Numbered from the stretch's first letter, positions 36,597 to 46,385 are shown. The stretch is 64,000 nucleotides of DNA from CAVOAK01 sp963664465 (GCA_963664465.2 CAXXSU010000008.1:12037-76036), one strand, 5' to 3'. Notes: a model not told the origin generated them from the sequence alone. Numbers and translations are program-made.

Positions 36597-37454
36597 ATGA
36601 CCGAACGACTGAATGATTCGCTGCTTGGTCGTATCGCAGATGCTCTGGAACGCATGGTGCCAACGCGTAACGCCGAAATCGACCTGAACGCCGCCGACGC
36701 TTTTGTCTGGCGTGCGGAATCGGAATCGCTCGAAGCGGTCACGGATGTGAACCGGATCGATCTTGGCTTGCTTCAAGGAATCGATCGCCAGCGCGACATC
36801 CTGGTGGAAAACACGCGGCGTTTTTCAAGAGGGCTGCCGTCCAACAATGCGCTGCTTTGGGGGGCACGAGGCAGTGGCAAGAGTTCGCTCGTAAAAGCAG
36901 TTCATGCCCACATTAACGAGGATGCTCCAAACCCGCTGGTCCTCGTTGAACTCCATCGTGAAGACATACCTACGCTGCCGCGCCTGCTTGGAATTCTGCG
37001 GTCACATAGGCGACAAGCGATTTTGTTCTGCGACGATTTGTCGTTTACCGAGGCGGACGCCCCATACAAGTCCCTCAAGGCAGTACTGGAGGGTGGAATC
37101 GAAGGTCGTCCGAAGAATGTAATATTTTATGCGACGTCAAACCGTCGTCATCTGATGCCGCGCGACATGATCGAAAACGAGCGTTCAACCGCGATAAGTC
37201 CATCGGAGTCCGTTGAGGAGAAGATTTCTTTGTCCGACCGATTTGGCCTCTGGCTCGGCTTTCACGCTTGCGATCAGGACACATTTTTCGCGATGATTGA
37301 GGGCTATATCGGCTTTTACGGACTCAAGGCCGCCCCGGATCAGTGGAAAGCCGAGGCGATTGAATGGTCGGTCACGCGGGGTGCGCGTTCGGGCCGCGTA
37401 GCCTGGCAGTTTATCCAGGATCTTGCCGGGAAGTTGGGGCAACCTCTCGACTGA
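36597..37454 (+). CDS. DUF815 AAA+-like ATPase
   Basis: Walker A is GARGSGKSS (residues about 89-97) and Walker B is AILFCDDLSF (about 138-147), followed by YATSNRRHLMPRDM. The whole 285-residue protein fits DUF815. The chosen ATG has GGGGAC upstream. It is divergent from yajC and converges on the LysM/M23 gene, an order seen in many alphaproteobacteria. Function is not known. Confidence 0.9.
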   Translation: MTERLNDSLLGRIADALERMVPTRNAEIDLNAADAFVWRAESESLEAVTDVNRIDLGLLQGIDRQRDILVENTRRFSRGLPSNNALLWGARGSGKSSLVKAVHAHINEDAPNPLVLVELHREDIPTLPRLLGILRSHRRQAILFCDDLSFTEADAPYKSLKAVLEGGIEGRPKNVIFYATSNRRHLMPRDMIENERSTAISPSESVEEKISLSDRFGLWLGFHACDQDTFFAMIEGYIGFYGLKAAPDQWKAEAIEWSVTRGARSGRVAWQFIQDLAGKLGQPLD

Positions 37455-37462
37455 CAATCCAA

Positions 37463-38485
37463 TCAGCGTTGCGACGCCTGCTCAGACAAATACCGCTTGG
37501 GATCAACCGCACGTTTGCCTTTTCGCAACTCGAAGTGAAGCTGCGGTGTAGTGACGTTACCGCTGCTGCCAACGTGAGCAACCGTTTGACCACGCTTTAC
37601 AATGTCCCCGCGATTGACCAGAAGCTTCTCGTTATGCGCGTAGGCCGACATGAAGCCGCCGGAATGCTTGATCAGCAACAGATTTCCAAATCCGCGTAAT
37701 TCGTTGCCGCTATAGGCGACGATGCCGTTTTCCGCCGCCTTAACCGCAGCGCCGCGCGGCGCTAAAATGTTAATTCCATCGTTGTGGAGGCCCTTACCTT
37801 TTGGGCCAAACTCAGAAATAACCCGGCCGCCAATCGGCCAGGTGAATGTCGCTGACGCTCGCGAAGGCGGTCGCGCCAGAGCGGGCACCTTCCGAGGTTT
37901 GGACAAGACCTTATTTGCCGGCTGTTTGGTCGCACTGGCATTCGTCTGTGTCTGTGACGCGGCGGTCGTCGTGGGAATAGCGCCGGGCAATTTCAACTTT
38001 TGCCCAACGATGATTGTGTAGGGGGGCGGCAAGCCATTTAGGCGCACAAGCTCGTTCGTCGCGACTTGGTAATGTTGGGCAATTTCGTTAACCGTGTCGC
38101 CAGCGACGACCGTGTGCAAACGGGGCGTCGGCAAACTCAGCCGCTGGCCGACCTTGAGCAGGTAGGGCGGCTTTAGACCGTTGGCGTCAATGATACCGCG
38201 GATCGAATTGCCATAACGGCGCGCGATTCCATAGACCGAATCGCCCTTGCGAACCGTGTAGGCACCATCGGCAGGCCTCGGAATCGAAGCTGGCCTAATG
38301 GTGACCTTAAGCGGACGCTCGCCGAATATGACGACATCGACTCGGGGTGACGTGCAGCCCGATACGAAGAGCACAATTGCCAAGCCGAACAGCAGCCGAA
38401 CTGCCGGACGCCCGTTCCAGCTAATCGTGCCGGGGCAACCAACTCGCGCCGCACTGGCGTTACCAGCCGGCACCACGCTCCACAT
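37463..38485 (-). CDS. LysM and M23/LytM-domain lipoprotein (DipM/NlpD-like)
   Basis: A lipobox (LFVSGC) follows a hydrophobic N-terminus, then two LysM domains (YTVRKGDSVYGIARRYG and HTVVAGDTVNEIAQHYQ), then a C-terminal LytM/M23 domain. The first zinc-ligand motif HxGxD is replaced (NDGIN), as in the non-catalytic activators NlpD and DipM; the later YAHNE and LHFEL motifs are kept. It probably activates a septal amidase rather than cutting peptidoglycan itself. The ATG at 38485 overlaps the pcm stop region; the exact start is uncertain. Confidence 0.85.
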   Translation of the reverse strand: MWSVVPAGNASAARVGCPGTISWNGRPAVRLLFGLAIVLFVSGCTSPRVDVVIFGERPLKVTIRPASIPRPADGAYTVRKGDSVYGIARRYGNSIRGIIDANGLKPPYLLKVGQRLSLPTPRLHTVVAGDTVNEIAQHYQVATNELVRLNGLPPPYTIIVGQKLKLPGAIPTTTAASQTQTNASATKQPANKVLSKPRKVPALARPPSRASATFTWPIGGRVISEFGPKGKGLHNDGINILAPRGAAVKAAENGIVAYSGNELRGFGNLLLIKHSGGFMSAYAHNEKLLVNRGDIVKRGQTVAHVGSSGNVTTPQLHFELRKGKRAVDPKRYLSEQASQR

Positions 38486-39116
38486 CCCCAACGCCCCCGG
38501 TCATGGTTACAAACCTCGCAGGGCCCAAATCTTCAGCATCAAAACCACCAGCTGTACGCCGCACTTTGACGATCTGCTGATGTTCCCGGTCATCGCCGAT
38601 CGGCACAACCATGACTCCATCTGGTGTCAGCTGATCGGCCAAAGTCGGTGGAATATCTGCGGCTGCCGCAGTTACAATTATGCGTGCAAACGGCGCTTGT
38701 TCCGGCCAGCCGAGCCCGCCATCACCGAGCTTGGTCGTAATGTTGTAGCGTTTTAGCGCCGAAAACCGTTTTTCCGCAGTAGCGAAAATATCGGGTGTGC
38801 GCTCGATCGTGTAGACGCGTCGTGCGAGGTAGGACAGGACCGCGGTCTGATAGCCAGATCCTGTACCGACTTCGAGTACCTTCAAGCGATCGCCGACATC
38901 CAACGCCTGCGTCATCAGCGCTACAACATGCGGTTGGCTGATGGTTTGACCGAATCCGATCGGCAGAGCGACGTTCTCATACGCCTGGTCGATGAATGTT
39001 TTCGGCACGAATTCTTCCCGCGGCACTCGCTCCATTGCGGCCAGTACGCGAGTGTCGCCAATTCCGCCGCGCCGCAGGTCCATGATGAAACGAATCTTTT
39101 GGCTAGCGAGCGTCAC
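38460..39116 (-). CDS. pcm: Protein-L-isoaspartate O-methyltransferase
   Basis: Pcm methylates isoaspartyl residues so they can be repaired. The 218-residue protein has VLEVGTGSGYQTAVLSYLA for S-adenosylmethionine binding and the FGQTISQPHVVALMTQ substrate-side motif. The GTG start overlaps the surE stop by 4 bp. A second, more divergent copy lies at 60848-61501. Confidence 0.95.
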   Translation of the reverse strand: MTLASQKIRFIMDLRRGGIGDTRVLAAMERVPREEFVPKTFIDQAYENVALPIGFGQTISQPHVVALMTQALDVGDRLKVLEVGTGSGYQTAVLSYLARRVYTIERTPDIFATAEKRFSALKRYNITTKLGDGGLGWPEQAPFARIIVTAAAADIPPTLADQLTPDGVMVVPIGDDREHQQIVKVRRTAGGFDAEDLGPARFVTMTGGVGDVERGAGW

Positions 39117-39895
39117 GAGAAGGCTTTTCTCAGCGTGCGCACCATCCCTCGATGCGTAAGGTCAACATGCAGCGGTGTGACCGCAATGTATCCATCGGCA
39201 ATCGCATTATAGTCGGAATTCCGATGCAGCTTCCGGCGTTTTGACGGTCCAATCCAGTAATACCATTGTCCACGCGGGTCGGTCAGCTTGATAATGTCGT
39301 TTTCAGCTTCGAGTCGACCTTGATTGACGACGCGAGTTCCCTTCACCGACCCTGCCACAAGATTCGGAATGTTGACGTTCATGAAGACATCTGCAGGCCA
39401 CGGATGGCAGGTAAGCTTGGCAATGACCTGCGGCGCGAAGTGTTCGGCCGTCGCCCATTTGGCTGGGTGGTCAGCCTCAACCTCGAGGCTGAGGGCGATC
39501 GCCGGAATGCCGAGAAGCGCCGCTTCCATGGCCGCCGCAACCGTGCCGGAATAGGTTACGTCCTCGCCAACATTCATTCCCCGGTTCACACCGGTTAAGA
39601 CGAGATCGGGCGGTTTCGCGCCCATCACTTCGCCGATGGCGAACATAACGCAATCGGTTGGACTGCCATCGAGCGCATAGCGCTTCTTTGACAGTTTCCG
39701 CAGCCGCAGTGGCCGGTGCAGGGTCAGAGAATGGCTGGCGCCGCTCTGTTCGGTTTCCGGCGCAACAACCCAGACGTCGCTCGAAAGCTGCCGGGCAATA
39801 CGCTCGAGTGTCTTCAGACCGGATGAACGGATACCGTCGTCATTCGCCACGAGTATGCACGCTTTACTTAAATCCAGCGGTGGCTTGTGACTCAT
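39113..39895 (-). CDS. surE: 5'-nucleotidase SurE
   Basis: Metal-dependent phosphatase of nucleoside monophosphates. ILVANDDGI at the N-terminus holds the two metal-binding aspartates, and SGASHSLTLH and LTGVNRGMNVGEDVTYSGT are the other conserved blocks. The ATG overlaps the serS stop by 4 bp and the stop overlaps pcm. The surE-pcm pair is a classical stress-survival unit. Confidence 0.97.
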   Translation of the reverse strand: MSHKPPLDLSKACILVANDDGIRSSGLKTLERIARQLSSDVWVVAPETEQSGASHSLTLHRPLRLRKLSKKRYALDGSPTDCVMFAIGEVMGAKPPDLVLTGVNRGMNVGEDVTYSGTVAAAMEAALLGIPAIALSLEVEADHPAKWATAEHFAPQVIAKLTCHPWPADVFMNVNIPNLVAGSVKGTRVVNQGRLEAENDIIKLTDPRGQWYYWIGPSKRRKLHRNSDYNAIADGYIAVTPLHVDLTHRGMVRTLRKAFS

Positions 39896-41175
39896 GCTGC
39901 CGTATCGTTGGCGATTCGCTCGCGGCCGCTCATATAGGGCACCAGAACCTCCGGCAGAAGGATCGAGCCGTCTTCCTGCTGATAGTTTTCCAGCACTGCG
40001 ATCAAGGTTCGGCCGACAGCAAGTCCTGAGCCATTCAACGTGTGGACGAAACGCGTTCCTTTCTCACCGGGCGTTCGGAATCGGCCGCCCATACGCCGCG
40101 CCTGAAAGTCCCAGCAATTGGAACAGCTCGAGATTTCCCGGTAGGCGTCCTGTCCGGGCAACCAGACTTCGATGTCGTAGGTTTTGCGTGCGCCGAAACC
40201 CATATCGCCGGTGCATAACGTCACCACTCGGTAGGCCAGTCCGAGCCGCTTCAAGACTTCCTCGGCGCACTCGGTCATGCGCTCCAATTCGGCCTCCGAT
40301 TCGTCAGCATGGGTGATCGATACCAGCTCGACCTTGTTGAACTGGTGCTGTCGGATCATGCCGCGGGTGTCTTTTCCGGCCGCACCCGCTTCTGAGCGGA
40401 AACACGGTGTATGCGCGGTAACCCGGAGCGGCAGGTCTGCGGCGTCGAATATGGTGTCAGCGGCCAGCGCCGTCAAAGGTACCTCCGCCGTTGGGATCAA
40501 CCAATAATCGTTTGTTGTACGGAATAGGTCGTCAACGAATTTGGGCAATTGTCCTGTGCCGTACATCGTGTCGTCGCGAACCAGGATGGGGGGTGCAATT
40601 TCCGTATAGCCGAATTCGCCCGTGTGCAGATCGAGCATGAACGCCGCCAGCGCGCGTTCGAGCCTAGCAAGAGCGCCCTTGAGCACCACGAAGCGCGCAC
40701 CCGACAGTTTCGCCGCAGTCTCAAAGTCCATCAGGCCAAGCGCTTCACCCAGCTCATAATGCTGTTTTGGCGTGAAGCCAAAAATTGGCCGATCGCCAAC
40801 TTCTCGCAGCAGCGCGTTCGAACTTTCATCGTCGCCATCGGGGACGTCCGGCGCCGGCAGGTTCGGCAGGCCCGCGAGGAGCGCCTCAAGATCGGACGCA
40901 AGCGCGCGCTCATCGACCTCGGCCTTGGAGATGTCTTCCTTCAAGCCTTGAACTTCTGCCACCAGGACAGCCGCGTCATCGCCTTTCTGCTTTGCCGCAC
41001 CGATTTGACGCGAAGCCTCATTGCGACGATTGAGCATATCCTGTAACGCCGTTTGCGACGCTCTGCGCTTTGTGTCGATATCCAGCACTTGGCCGCTCAG
41101 CGGCTCAAGGCCGCGCCGTTTCAGGCCTCGATCGAATCCCTCCGGATCGTCGCGGATCGCTCTTATGTCATGCAT
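39892..41175 (-). CDS. serS: Serine-tRNA ligase
   Basis: Class II synthetase: N-terminal coiled-coil arm (residues about 30-110), motif 2 FRSEAGAAGKDTRG, and motif 3 GSGLAVGRTLIAVLENYQ, with IPTAEVPLT in the serine pocket. The 427-residue length is usual. It lies between tatC (75 bp gap) and surE. Confidence 0.97.
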   Translation of the reverse strand: MHDIRAIRDDPEGFDRGLKRRGLEPLSGQVLDIDTKRRASQTALQDMLNRRNEASRQIGAAKQKGDDAAVLVAEVQGLKEDISKAEVDERALASDLEALLAGLPNLPAPDVPDGDDESSNALLREVGDRPIFGFTPKQHYELGEALGLMDFETAAKLSGARFVVLKGALARLERALAAFMLDLHTGEFGYTEIAPPILVRDDTMYGTGQLPKFVDDLFRTTNDYWLIPTAEVPLTALAADTIFDAADLPLRVTAHTPCFRSEAGAAGKDTRGMIRQHQFNKVELVSITHADESEAELERMTECAEEVLKRLGLAYRVVTLCTGDMGFGARKTYDIEVWLPGQDAYREISSCSNCWDFQARRMGGRFRTPGEKGTRFVHTLNGSGLAVGRTLIAVLENYQQEDGSILLPEVLVPYMSGRERIANDTAA

Positions 41176-41250
41176 TTCCTTGCCCTTACGCCGGCACTAC
41201 CAACCCAGCCTCATTTGAAAATCGCGCGGGTGGCGGACGCGCGCCAACGG

Positions 41251-42063
41251 TCAATCGGCCGGCGAACTGTCCGACGAGTCGTCGGCATCGTCCTTCAACG
41301 TCTCGTCTTCCCGGCTCTTCTCGATCAGGCGTGCGCACCAGATCGATATTTCATATAGCAGAATTATTGGCACCGCGAGGCCGATCTGGCTCAAGGGATC
41401 GGGTGGCGTCAAAATCGCCGCCGCCACGAAGGCAAGGAGCACAGCATAGCGGCGCTTGCGCTTCAGCCCATCGCTGGTCGTGAACCCGACGCGGACCAAC
41501 AGACTGAGCACAACCGGCAATTCGAAACTAAGACCAAAGGCAAAGATCAACCGCATGACAAGCGCGAGATACTGATCGACCTTGGGCTCAAGCTCGATCG
41601 CCAGCAAGCCAGCCCCGCCAAATTGCTCGAAGCCGGCAAAGAACTGCCAAGCGATCGGCAGCACCAGGTAGTAAACAAAGGCACCGCCAATGAAAAAAAG
41701 GATCGGCGCGGCGATGAGAAACGGCAGGAAGGCCATCTTCTCGCGCTTGTAGAGGCCCGGCGCGACAAAGGTCCATAGCTGCGCCGAGATCAAAGGAAAC
41801 GAGACAAAGAGCGCGGCAAAGAACGCCACTTTCACGTCGGTGAAAAACTTTTCATGCAGTGCCGTAAATATGAGGCGGCGATCCGGATCGCCCTGCCACA
41901 AGTCGGCCAAGGGCGCGACAAGGAAGTTGAAGAGTGGAGCGGCAAAGAAGAAGCAAACAAAGAAGGCTATGACGAAGCCGATGACCGAATAAAGCAGCCG
42001 TGACCTGAGCTCGGTCAAATGCTCAAGCAACGGCATCTTGTGGTCTTCAATACCCTCCGTCAC
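41251..42063 (-). CDS. tatC: Sec-independent protein translocase TatC
   Basis: Six-helix core of the twin-arginine export system, which carries folded proteins across the inner membrane. It starts at a GTG (42063), two bases after the tatB stop, with MPLLEHLTELRSRLLYS typical of the family, and FAFGLSFELPVVLSLL later. Its Asp/Ser-rich tail is variable. It works with TatA and TatB encoded directly upstream. Confidence 0.97.
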   Translation of the reverse strand: MTEGIEDHKMPLLEHLTELRSRLLYSVIGFVIAFFVCFFFAAPLFNFLVAPLADLWQGDPDRRLIFTALHEKFFTDVKVAFFAALFVSFPLISAQLWTFVAPGLYKREKMAFLPFLIAAPILFFIGGAFVYYLVLPIAWQFFAGFEQFGGAGLLAIELEPKVDQYLALVMRLIFAFGLSFELPVVLSLLVRVGFTTSDGLKRKRRYAVLLAFVAAAILTPPDPLSQIGLAVPIILLYEISIWCARLIEKSREDETLKDDADDSSDSSPAD

Positions 42064-42065
42064 GG

Positions 42066-42566
42066 CTATACGACTCCGCCGGTGCGTTCGGGTGCCGCAT
42101 CCAAGTCATCGTCCTGACCCGCTGACTGTTCCGCCGCTACCGGTTCTTTGGAAATCGCTTCCGTTGGTTTGACGTCCCCAGCGTCCGTCCCTTCCAGCGC
42201 ATCATCCGCTGGTGCGGGCTCTGCGATAGCCGTCGCCTTGTCCAGTATCTGCCCTTCTTCGACAGGCGTTATCGCGTCTTCGAGACCCTGCACTGCACCC
42301 TTGAAGTCGCCAGTCGGATCAACGGAGTCGATTAGGGACTGAGATATATCGGTCTTGGTCGTCTCCTCCAGCTCCTTGCGGAGTTCCTGGAGCTCGCTCT
42401 CGCGGATAACATCTTCGATGCCGCTTTGGAATTCCCGCGCCATGTCCTTGACCTTGCGGAACCAATAGGACGCTGTCCGCAAGACGCGCGGCAACTCCTT
42501 TGGGCCGACCACGATAACGGCGACGACCGCAATGAGGAAAATCTCTTGCCAGCCCATGCCCAGCAT
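42066..42566 (-). CDS. tatB: Sec-independent protein translocase TatB
   Basis: A single N-terminal helix (WQEIFLIAVVAVIVVGPKEL) and an amphipathic helix (RVLRTASYWFRKVKDMAREF) are followed by an acidic, low-complexity tail. The GPKELP turn and the tatA neighbour fix the call. Confidence 0.94.
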   Translation of the reverse strand: MLGMGWQEIFLIAVVAVIVVGPKELPRVLRTASYWFRKVKDMAREFQSGIEDVIRESELQELRKELEETTKTDISQSLIDSVDPTGDFKGAVQGLEDAITPVEEGQILDKATAIAEPAPADDALEGTDAGDVKPTEAISKEPVAAEQSAGQDDDLDAAPERTGGVV

Positions 42567-42612
42567 CGCGGTCCCTCATTTTCCGCAGCGAAGCAAAGCT
42601 GCGGACCGGTGC

Positions 42613-42852
42613 TCAGCCGTTGGCTGCCTGGTCTTTCTCGACTGTGCTGGCAACACCGGCGTCAGCGGAATCGGATGAAATCGTCCGCGGCGAATCCTGC
42701 GCGATGGATTCGTCTTCTTTCACGCCGCTCTTGAACGACTTAAGTCCTTTGCCGAAATCGCCCATCAGGCGAGAAAGCTTGCCGCCTCCGCCAAACAGAA
42801 TAAGGACGACCGCCAGCACGATCAGCCAATGCCAAATACTGAAAGAACCCAT
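42613..42852 (-). CDS. tatA: Sec-independent protein translocase TatA
   Basis: 79 residues: the helix WHWLIVLAVVLILFGGGGKL and the short amphipathic helix LMGDFGKGLKSFKSG, then a Ser/Asp-rich tail. TatA oligomers form the translocation element. First gene of tatABC, 181 bp downstream of scpB. Confidence 0.95.
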   Translation of the reverse strand: MGSFSIWHWLIVLAVVLILFGGGGKLSRLMGDFGKGLKSFKSGVKEDESIAQDSPRTISSDSADAGVASTVEKDQAANG

Positions 42853-43033
42853 ATCCCATAAATCCTTATTTTACTTGGCCGTTTGGCCCGTCCGGTCGCG
42901 GATAATCGCAGAATCAGCGCCCACCCGCAATGCCACCACGCGTGCGCGGTCGCATCCATTCCAATCATGTAGCTCTATTTGGCTGATTTTAAAGGGAAAA
43001 GGCGAATTTAACACCACGGCGCCAAGCCCGGCG

Positions 43034-43696
43034 TCAGGGCCGGTTATCTTCGTCGAGGCTTATGGCTTCGTCGTCTTCTACAGCATCGAACGGTAGCTCG
43101 CCGCCGCCATCCTCATCGCTATCAGATTGTTCCTCACCCTCGGGGCCACCCGTAATCGCAGACCAAACTTGGTGACTGTCCAGCAGCCCCGCGGCCCTCA
43201 ACTCCTCCAGTCCTGGGAGTGCGTCCAGGCTCTCGAGCCCAAACTGGTCGAGAAAAGCGTCCGCTGTCCCCCATGTGACCGGACGGCCCGGGCTGCGCCG
43301 CCGGCCGCGTGGTCTGATCCAGCCAAGTTCAAGCAAGATATCAAGGGTGCCGCGCCCCAAACTCACGCCCCGCATTTCCTCGATCTCAGCCCGCGTGATC
43401 GGCTGATGGTAGGCAATGATGCCAAGGGTTTCCACCGCAGCACGGGACAATCGGCGCGGCAATGATACCTCGAGCCGCAAGAACGACGTCAGATCCGACG
43501 CCGTACGAAATGCCCAACGCTCGCCGCTACGCACCAGGTTAACGCCGCGCGCGGAATACTGAGACTGCAGCGCTTCGAGCAAACTTGGCAAATCCGCACT
43601 CTCGGGCAAACGTTGCGCAAGAGCACGTTCCCGCAGCGGCTCGGCGCTGGCGAACAGCACGGCCTCGAGAATTCGAAGCATCTGCGCCTGTTCCAC
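43034..43696 (-). CDS. scpB: Segregation and condensation protein B
   Basis: ScpB has two winged-helix domains and binds the ScpA kleisin of the SMC complex. LRILEAVLFASAEPL at the start, ETLGIIAYHQPITRAEIEEM in the middle and the RGRRRSPGRPVTWGTADAFL block are diagnostic. GTG start at 43696, three bases after the scpA stop. The C-terminus is an acidic tail. Confidence 0.96.
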   Translation of the reverse strand: MEQAQMLRILEAVLFASAEPLRERALAQRLPESADLPSLLEALQSQYSARGVNLVRSGERWAFRTASDLTSFLRLEVSLPRRLSRAAVETLGIIAYHQPITRAEIEEMRGVSLGRGTLDILLELGWIRPRGRRRSPGRPVTWGTADAFLDQFGLESLDALPGLEELRAAGLLDSHQVWSAITGGPEGEEQSDSDEDGGGELPFDAVEDDEAISLDEDNRP

Positions 43697-43699
43697 CGG

Positions 43700-44524
43700 T
43701 TAGTCCCCCTTGCCCTTCGAGACGGCAGCAGCTGCCCGCAGATATATCGGCGCAAATGGCCCCGCTTGCCGCATCTCGACCTGACCCTGGCGAACAAGTT
43801 CTAGGCTTGCCGCAAACGTTGCAGCCAGCATCGACCGCCCGACAATGCCCGGTTGCAAATCTTCCGGCAAGAACGCAGCGAGACTCGTCCAATTGGGAAC
43901 CTCGGACACCATGCCCGTAAGCCGCCGCAGGGCCTCTTCCATCGAGAAGAGCTCCATCGGCGCAATGTGAAGCGTGGCCGCCGACATCCTGCCGCGTTGA
44001 TCGGCATAGGCGCGGAGAATGTCAAAGAGTGAGACGTCGATGACGTAGTGCTTGTCCGTCGCGAATGTCTCCGGCATGCCGCGCGGGAAGACGTCGCGGC
44101 CGAGACGTGGGCGTTCCAGGAGCCGCCGACCGGCCTTTTGCATAGCCTCCAGTCGCTGCAGCTGGAACCGAAGCATCATCGCGAGTTCCGCTCCGCTGGG
44201 CTCTTCCTCACCTGGCGGCGGAGGCAACAACAGTCGAGATTTCAAGTAGGCAAGCCAAGCAGCCATCACCAAATAGTCTGCAGCCACCTCAAGCTGCAGC
44301 TGACGCATCTCGGTCACGAATGCAAGGTACTGGTCGGCTAAAGCGAGAATCGAAATCTTGGCGAGATCGAGCTTTTGCTCGCGGGCGAGTGTCAGCAGGA
44401 CGTCAATCGGCCCCTCATATCCGTCGAGATCGAGCACGAGTTGAGCGTCTCGATGCTCAACGTAGTCCGGTCGATCGTCTTCGAACGGCTCGACGTCGTC
44501 GTTAGGGGTATCAACCGATTGCAT
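43700..44524 (-). CDS. scpA: Segregation and condensation protein A
   Basis: Kleisin subunit: YEGPIDVLLTLAREQKLDL then ILALADQYLAFV near the N-terminus, and EELF-like acidic turns at the C-terminal winged helix (MELFSMEEALRRLTGMV). The ATG at 44524 gives 274 residues; a TTG ten codons earlier is possible. With ScpB it completes SMC-based chromosome condensation. Confidence 0.95.
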   Translation of the reverse strand: MQSVDTPNDDVEPFEDDRPDYVEHRDAQLVLDLDGYEGPIDVLLTLAREQKLDLAKISILALADQYLAFVTEMRQLQLEVAADYLVMAAWLAYLKSRLLLPPPPGEEEPSGAELAMMLRFQLQRLEAMQKAGRRLLERPRLGRDVFPRGMPETFATDKHYVIDVSLFDILRAYADQRGRMSAATLHIAPMELFSMEEALRRLTGMVSEVPNWTSLAAFLPEDLQPGIVGRSMLAATFAASLELVRQGQVEMRQAGPFAPIYLRAAAAVSKGKGD

Positions 44525-44628
44525 ATGCAAACCTAGCAGACCGTTGACCACCAATTACCACATTCTTCAATCGCGGCAATGGTCGCGTGAACCTGAGCAT
44601 CGCTCGCAAAGACGAAGCGCACCACACA

Positions 44629-45324
44629 TTATCGCGCACCGGTTAGGACAGTTATTGCATTGGTTAGAAAATTCACCGGTTCCATGATGAGCCAGACGAA
44701 AATATTGAGGTCGGCGCCAACGAATCTGCCAATCGCCGGCAGAATGAAAATGAAAGCGATGATGATGAAGAAACCATGCCGTTCGAGCTTAGCGAGCGGT
44801 CGGGCGAGCGCATCTGGAAGCAGGCCGACGGCAACCCGCCCGCCGTCAAGCGGCGGCAGCGGCAGCATGTTGAAGACCGCTAGGACGATATTCAGCACCA
44901 ACGAGTTCGAGAGGTTTCGCGCTGCCCAAAGCTGCATCGATTCCGGCAAGAAAGCTACAACGTGGAACAGCAGCGCCGAGATAATCGCCAGACCCAAATT
45001 GGTCGCTGGCCCGGCAGCGGCGACGAGAACCATGTCGCGGCGCGGAGACCGCAGCCGGCTGAAATTCACGGGTACCGGTTTTGCCCAGCCAAACAGAAAC
45101 GGTGCGCGCGCAATTACCAGCAACGCCGGCAGGATGATGGTCCCCATCCCGTCGATATGGCGCAGCGGATTGAAGCTTACGCGGCCCTGCCTATAGGCCG
45201 TGTCATCACCAAGTTTCCACGCAACCCAACCGTGAGCCGCCTCGTGCAACGTGATGGCAAGGAGGATTGGTAACGCCCAGAGCGAAGCGGTGTAGGCAAG
45301 CTGAACAAGTATATCCGGACCCAT
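44629..45324 (-). CDS. Site-2 protease (M50) family membrane metalloprotease
   Basis: HEAAH (ITLHEAAHGWVAWKLG) is the zinc-binding motif and NMLPLPPLDGGRV the third-ligand motif of the M50 family. Five or so hydrophobic helices surround them, with no PDZ domain. The ATG at 45324 has AAGGGAAG upstream. It is 14 bp after nagZ and probably read from the same mRNA. These short M50 proteins of alphaproteobacteria have no settled substrate. Confidence 0.9.
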   Translation of the reverse strand: MGPDILVQLAYTASLWALPILLAITLHEAAHGWVAWKLGDDTAYRQGRVSFNPLRHIDGMGTIILPALLVIARAPFLFGWAKPVPVNFSRLRSPRRDMVLVAAAGPATNLGLAIISALLFHVVAFLPESMQLWAARNLSNSLVLNIVLAVFNMLPLPPLDGGRVAVGLLPDALARPLAKLERHGFFIIIAFIFILPAIGRFVGADLNIFVWLIMEPVNFLTNAITVLTGAR

Positions 45325-45338
45325 CGCTAAACTTCCCT

Positions 45339-46385
45339 TCAAGCCCGCGCGAGCAGGGAATCGCGGCGCTTCACCAAGATATCCGCTGAGGGCAAGGCGT
45401 CAGCTTGCGCCGCGCTAAGGAGCTGCTTTGCCGCTGCCCATCGCTGAAGCGCCATGTCGCTGATCGGCGCACATGCCGAAGCAAGTGATTTCATTTCGGC
45501 CAAGTCGGCGTTGCAGTGGAGCACAATGTCGCATCCGGCCTGCAACGCTGCCACCGACCGCGCACCGATTTCGGCATCAATCGCGTCAAGCGCGTGCATG
45601 GATATATCGTCGGAGAGCAATAGACCCTTGAATCCGATCTCTTTGCGGATCACGTCTTCGATCACCGATGCCGACACCGTCGCCGGCGTCGTGCCATCGA
45701 TATCGGTGTAGCTGACATGTGCCGTCATCGCCAATGGTATGTCGCGGAGACTGCGAAATGGCAGAAAATCCAGTTCACCGAGCGCCGACCTCGCCAGCTC
45801 GACGATGGGTAAGGCCTGGTGGCTATCGACCGATGCGTGTCCGTGGCCGGGAATGTGTTTGAGGACAGGCAGCACGCCGCTCGCCAACATGCCATCGCAG
45901 AAAGCGCGACCCAGTTTCGCCACGATTGACGGATCATTCGAAAATGCGCGGTCGCCGATCACCCCATGCGCTCCGTCGACTGCGAGGTCCAAGACCGGCG
46001 CGCAATCGACAGTGATCCCAAGCGCATTAAGTTCATAGGCGATCAGGCATGCCTGCGCGTAAACCGCCTCACACGCAGCCTCTGCACTGTCTTGAGCAAG
46101 CCTGCCAAACCGCGCCGCTGGCGGAAATTCCGCCCAGTGTGGCGGTCCGAGTCGCGCCACGCGGCCGCCCTCCTGATCGATGAATATAGGCGCGTCACTT
46201 CGTCCCGCCGCAGCGCGAAGTTGACCGACGAGCACTCCTACCTGGTCCGGAGCTTCGATATTGCGGCTGAATAGGATGAAGCCGAAGGGCGCGCACCGCT
46301 CGAAGAACGCAGCCTCGTCCGCACCGAGCGTTGGGCCGGCGCATCCGAAAATGACGGCAAGCGGTCCCGAGCTAGGGTTGGACAA
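45339..46385 (-). CDS. nagZ: Beta-N-acetylhexosaminidase NagZ
   Basis: NagZ removes N-acetylglucosamine from muropeptides during cell-wall recycling in the cytoplasm. The glycoside hydrolase family 3 signature is KHIPGHGHASVDSHQALP, with GFILFSRNIE and DQEGGRVARL upstream. I place the start at TTG 46385, where relatives begin, with GGTGGGG upstream. It overlaps the end of the SPOR gene by 14 bp. Confidence 0.93.
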   Translation of the reverse strand: MSNPSSGPLAVIFGCAGPTLGADEAAFFERCAPFGFILFSRNIEAPDQVGVLVGQLRAAAGRSDAPIFIDQEGGRVARLGPPHWAEFPPAARFGRLAQDSAEAACEAVYAQACLIAYELNALGITVDCAPVLDLAVDGAHGVIGDRAFSNDPSIVAKLGRAFCDGMLASGVLPVLKHIPGHGHASVDSHQALPIVELARSALGELDFLPFRSLRDIPLAMTAHVSYTDIDGTTPATVSASVIEDVIRKEIGFKGLLLSDDISMHALDAIDAEIGARSVAALQAGCDIVLHCNADLAEMKSLASACAPISDMALQRWAAAKQLLSAAQADALPSADILVKRRDSLLARA

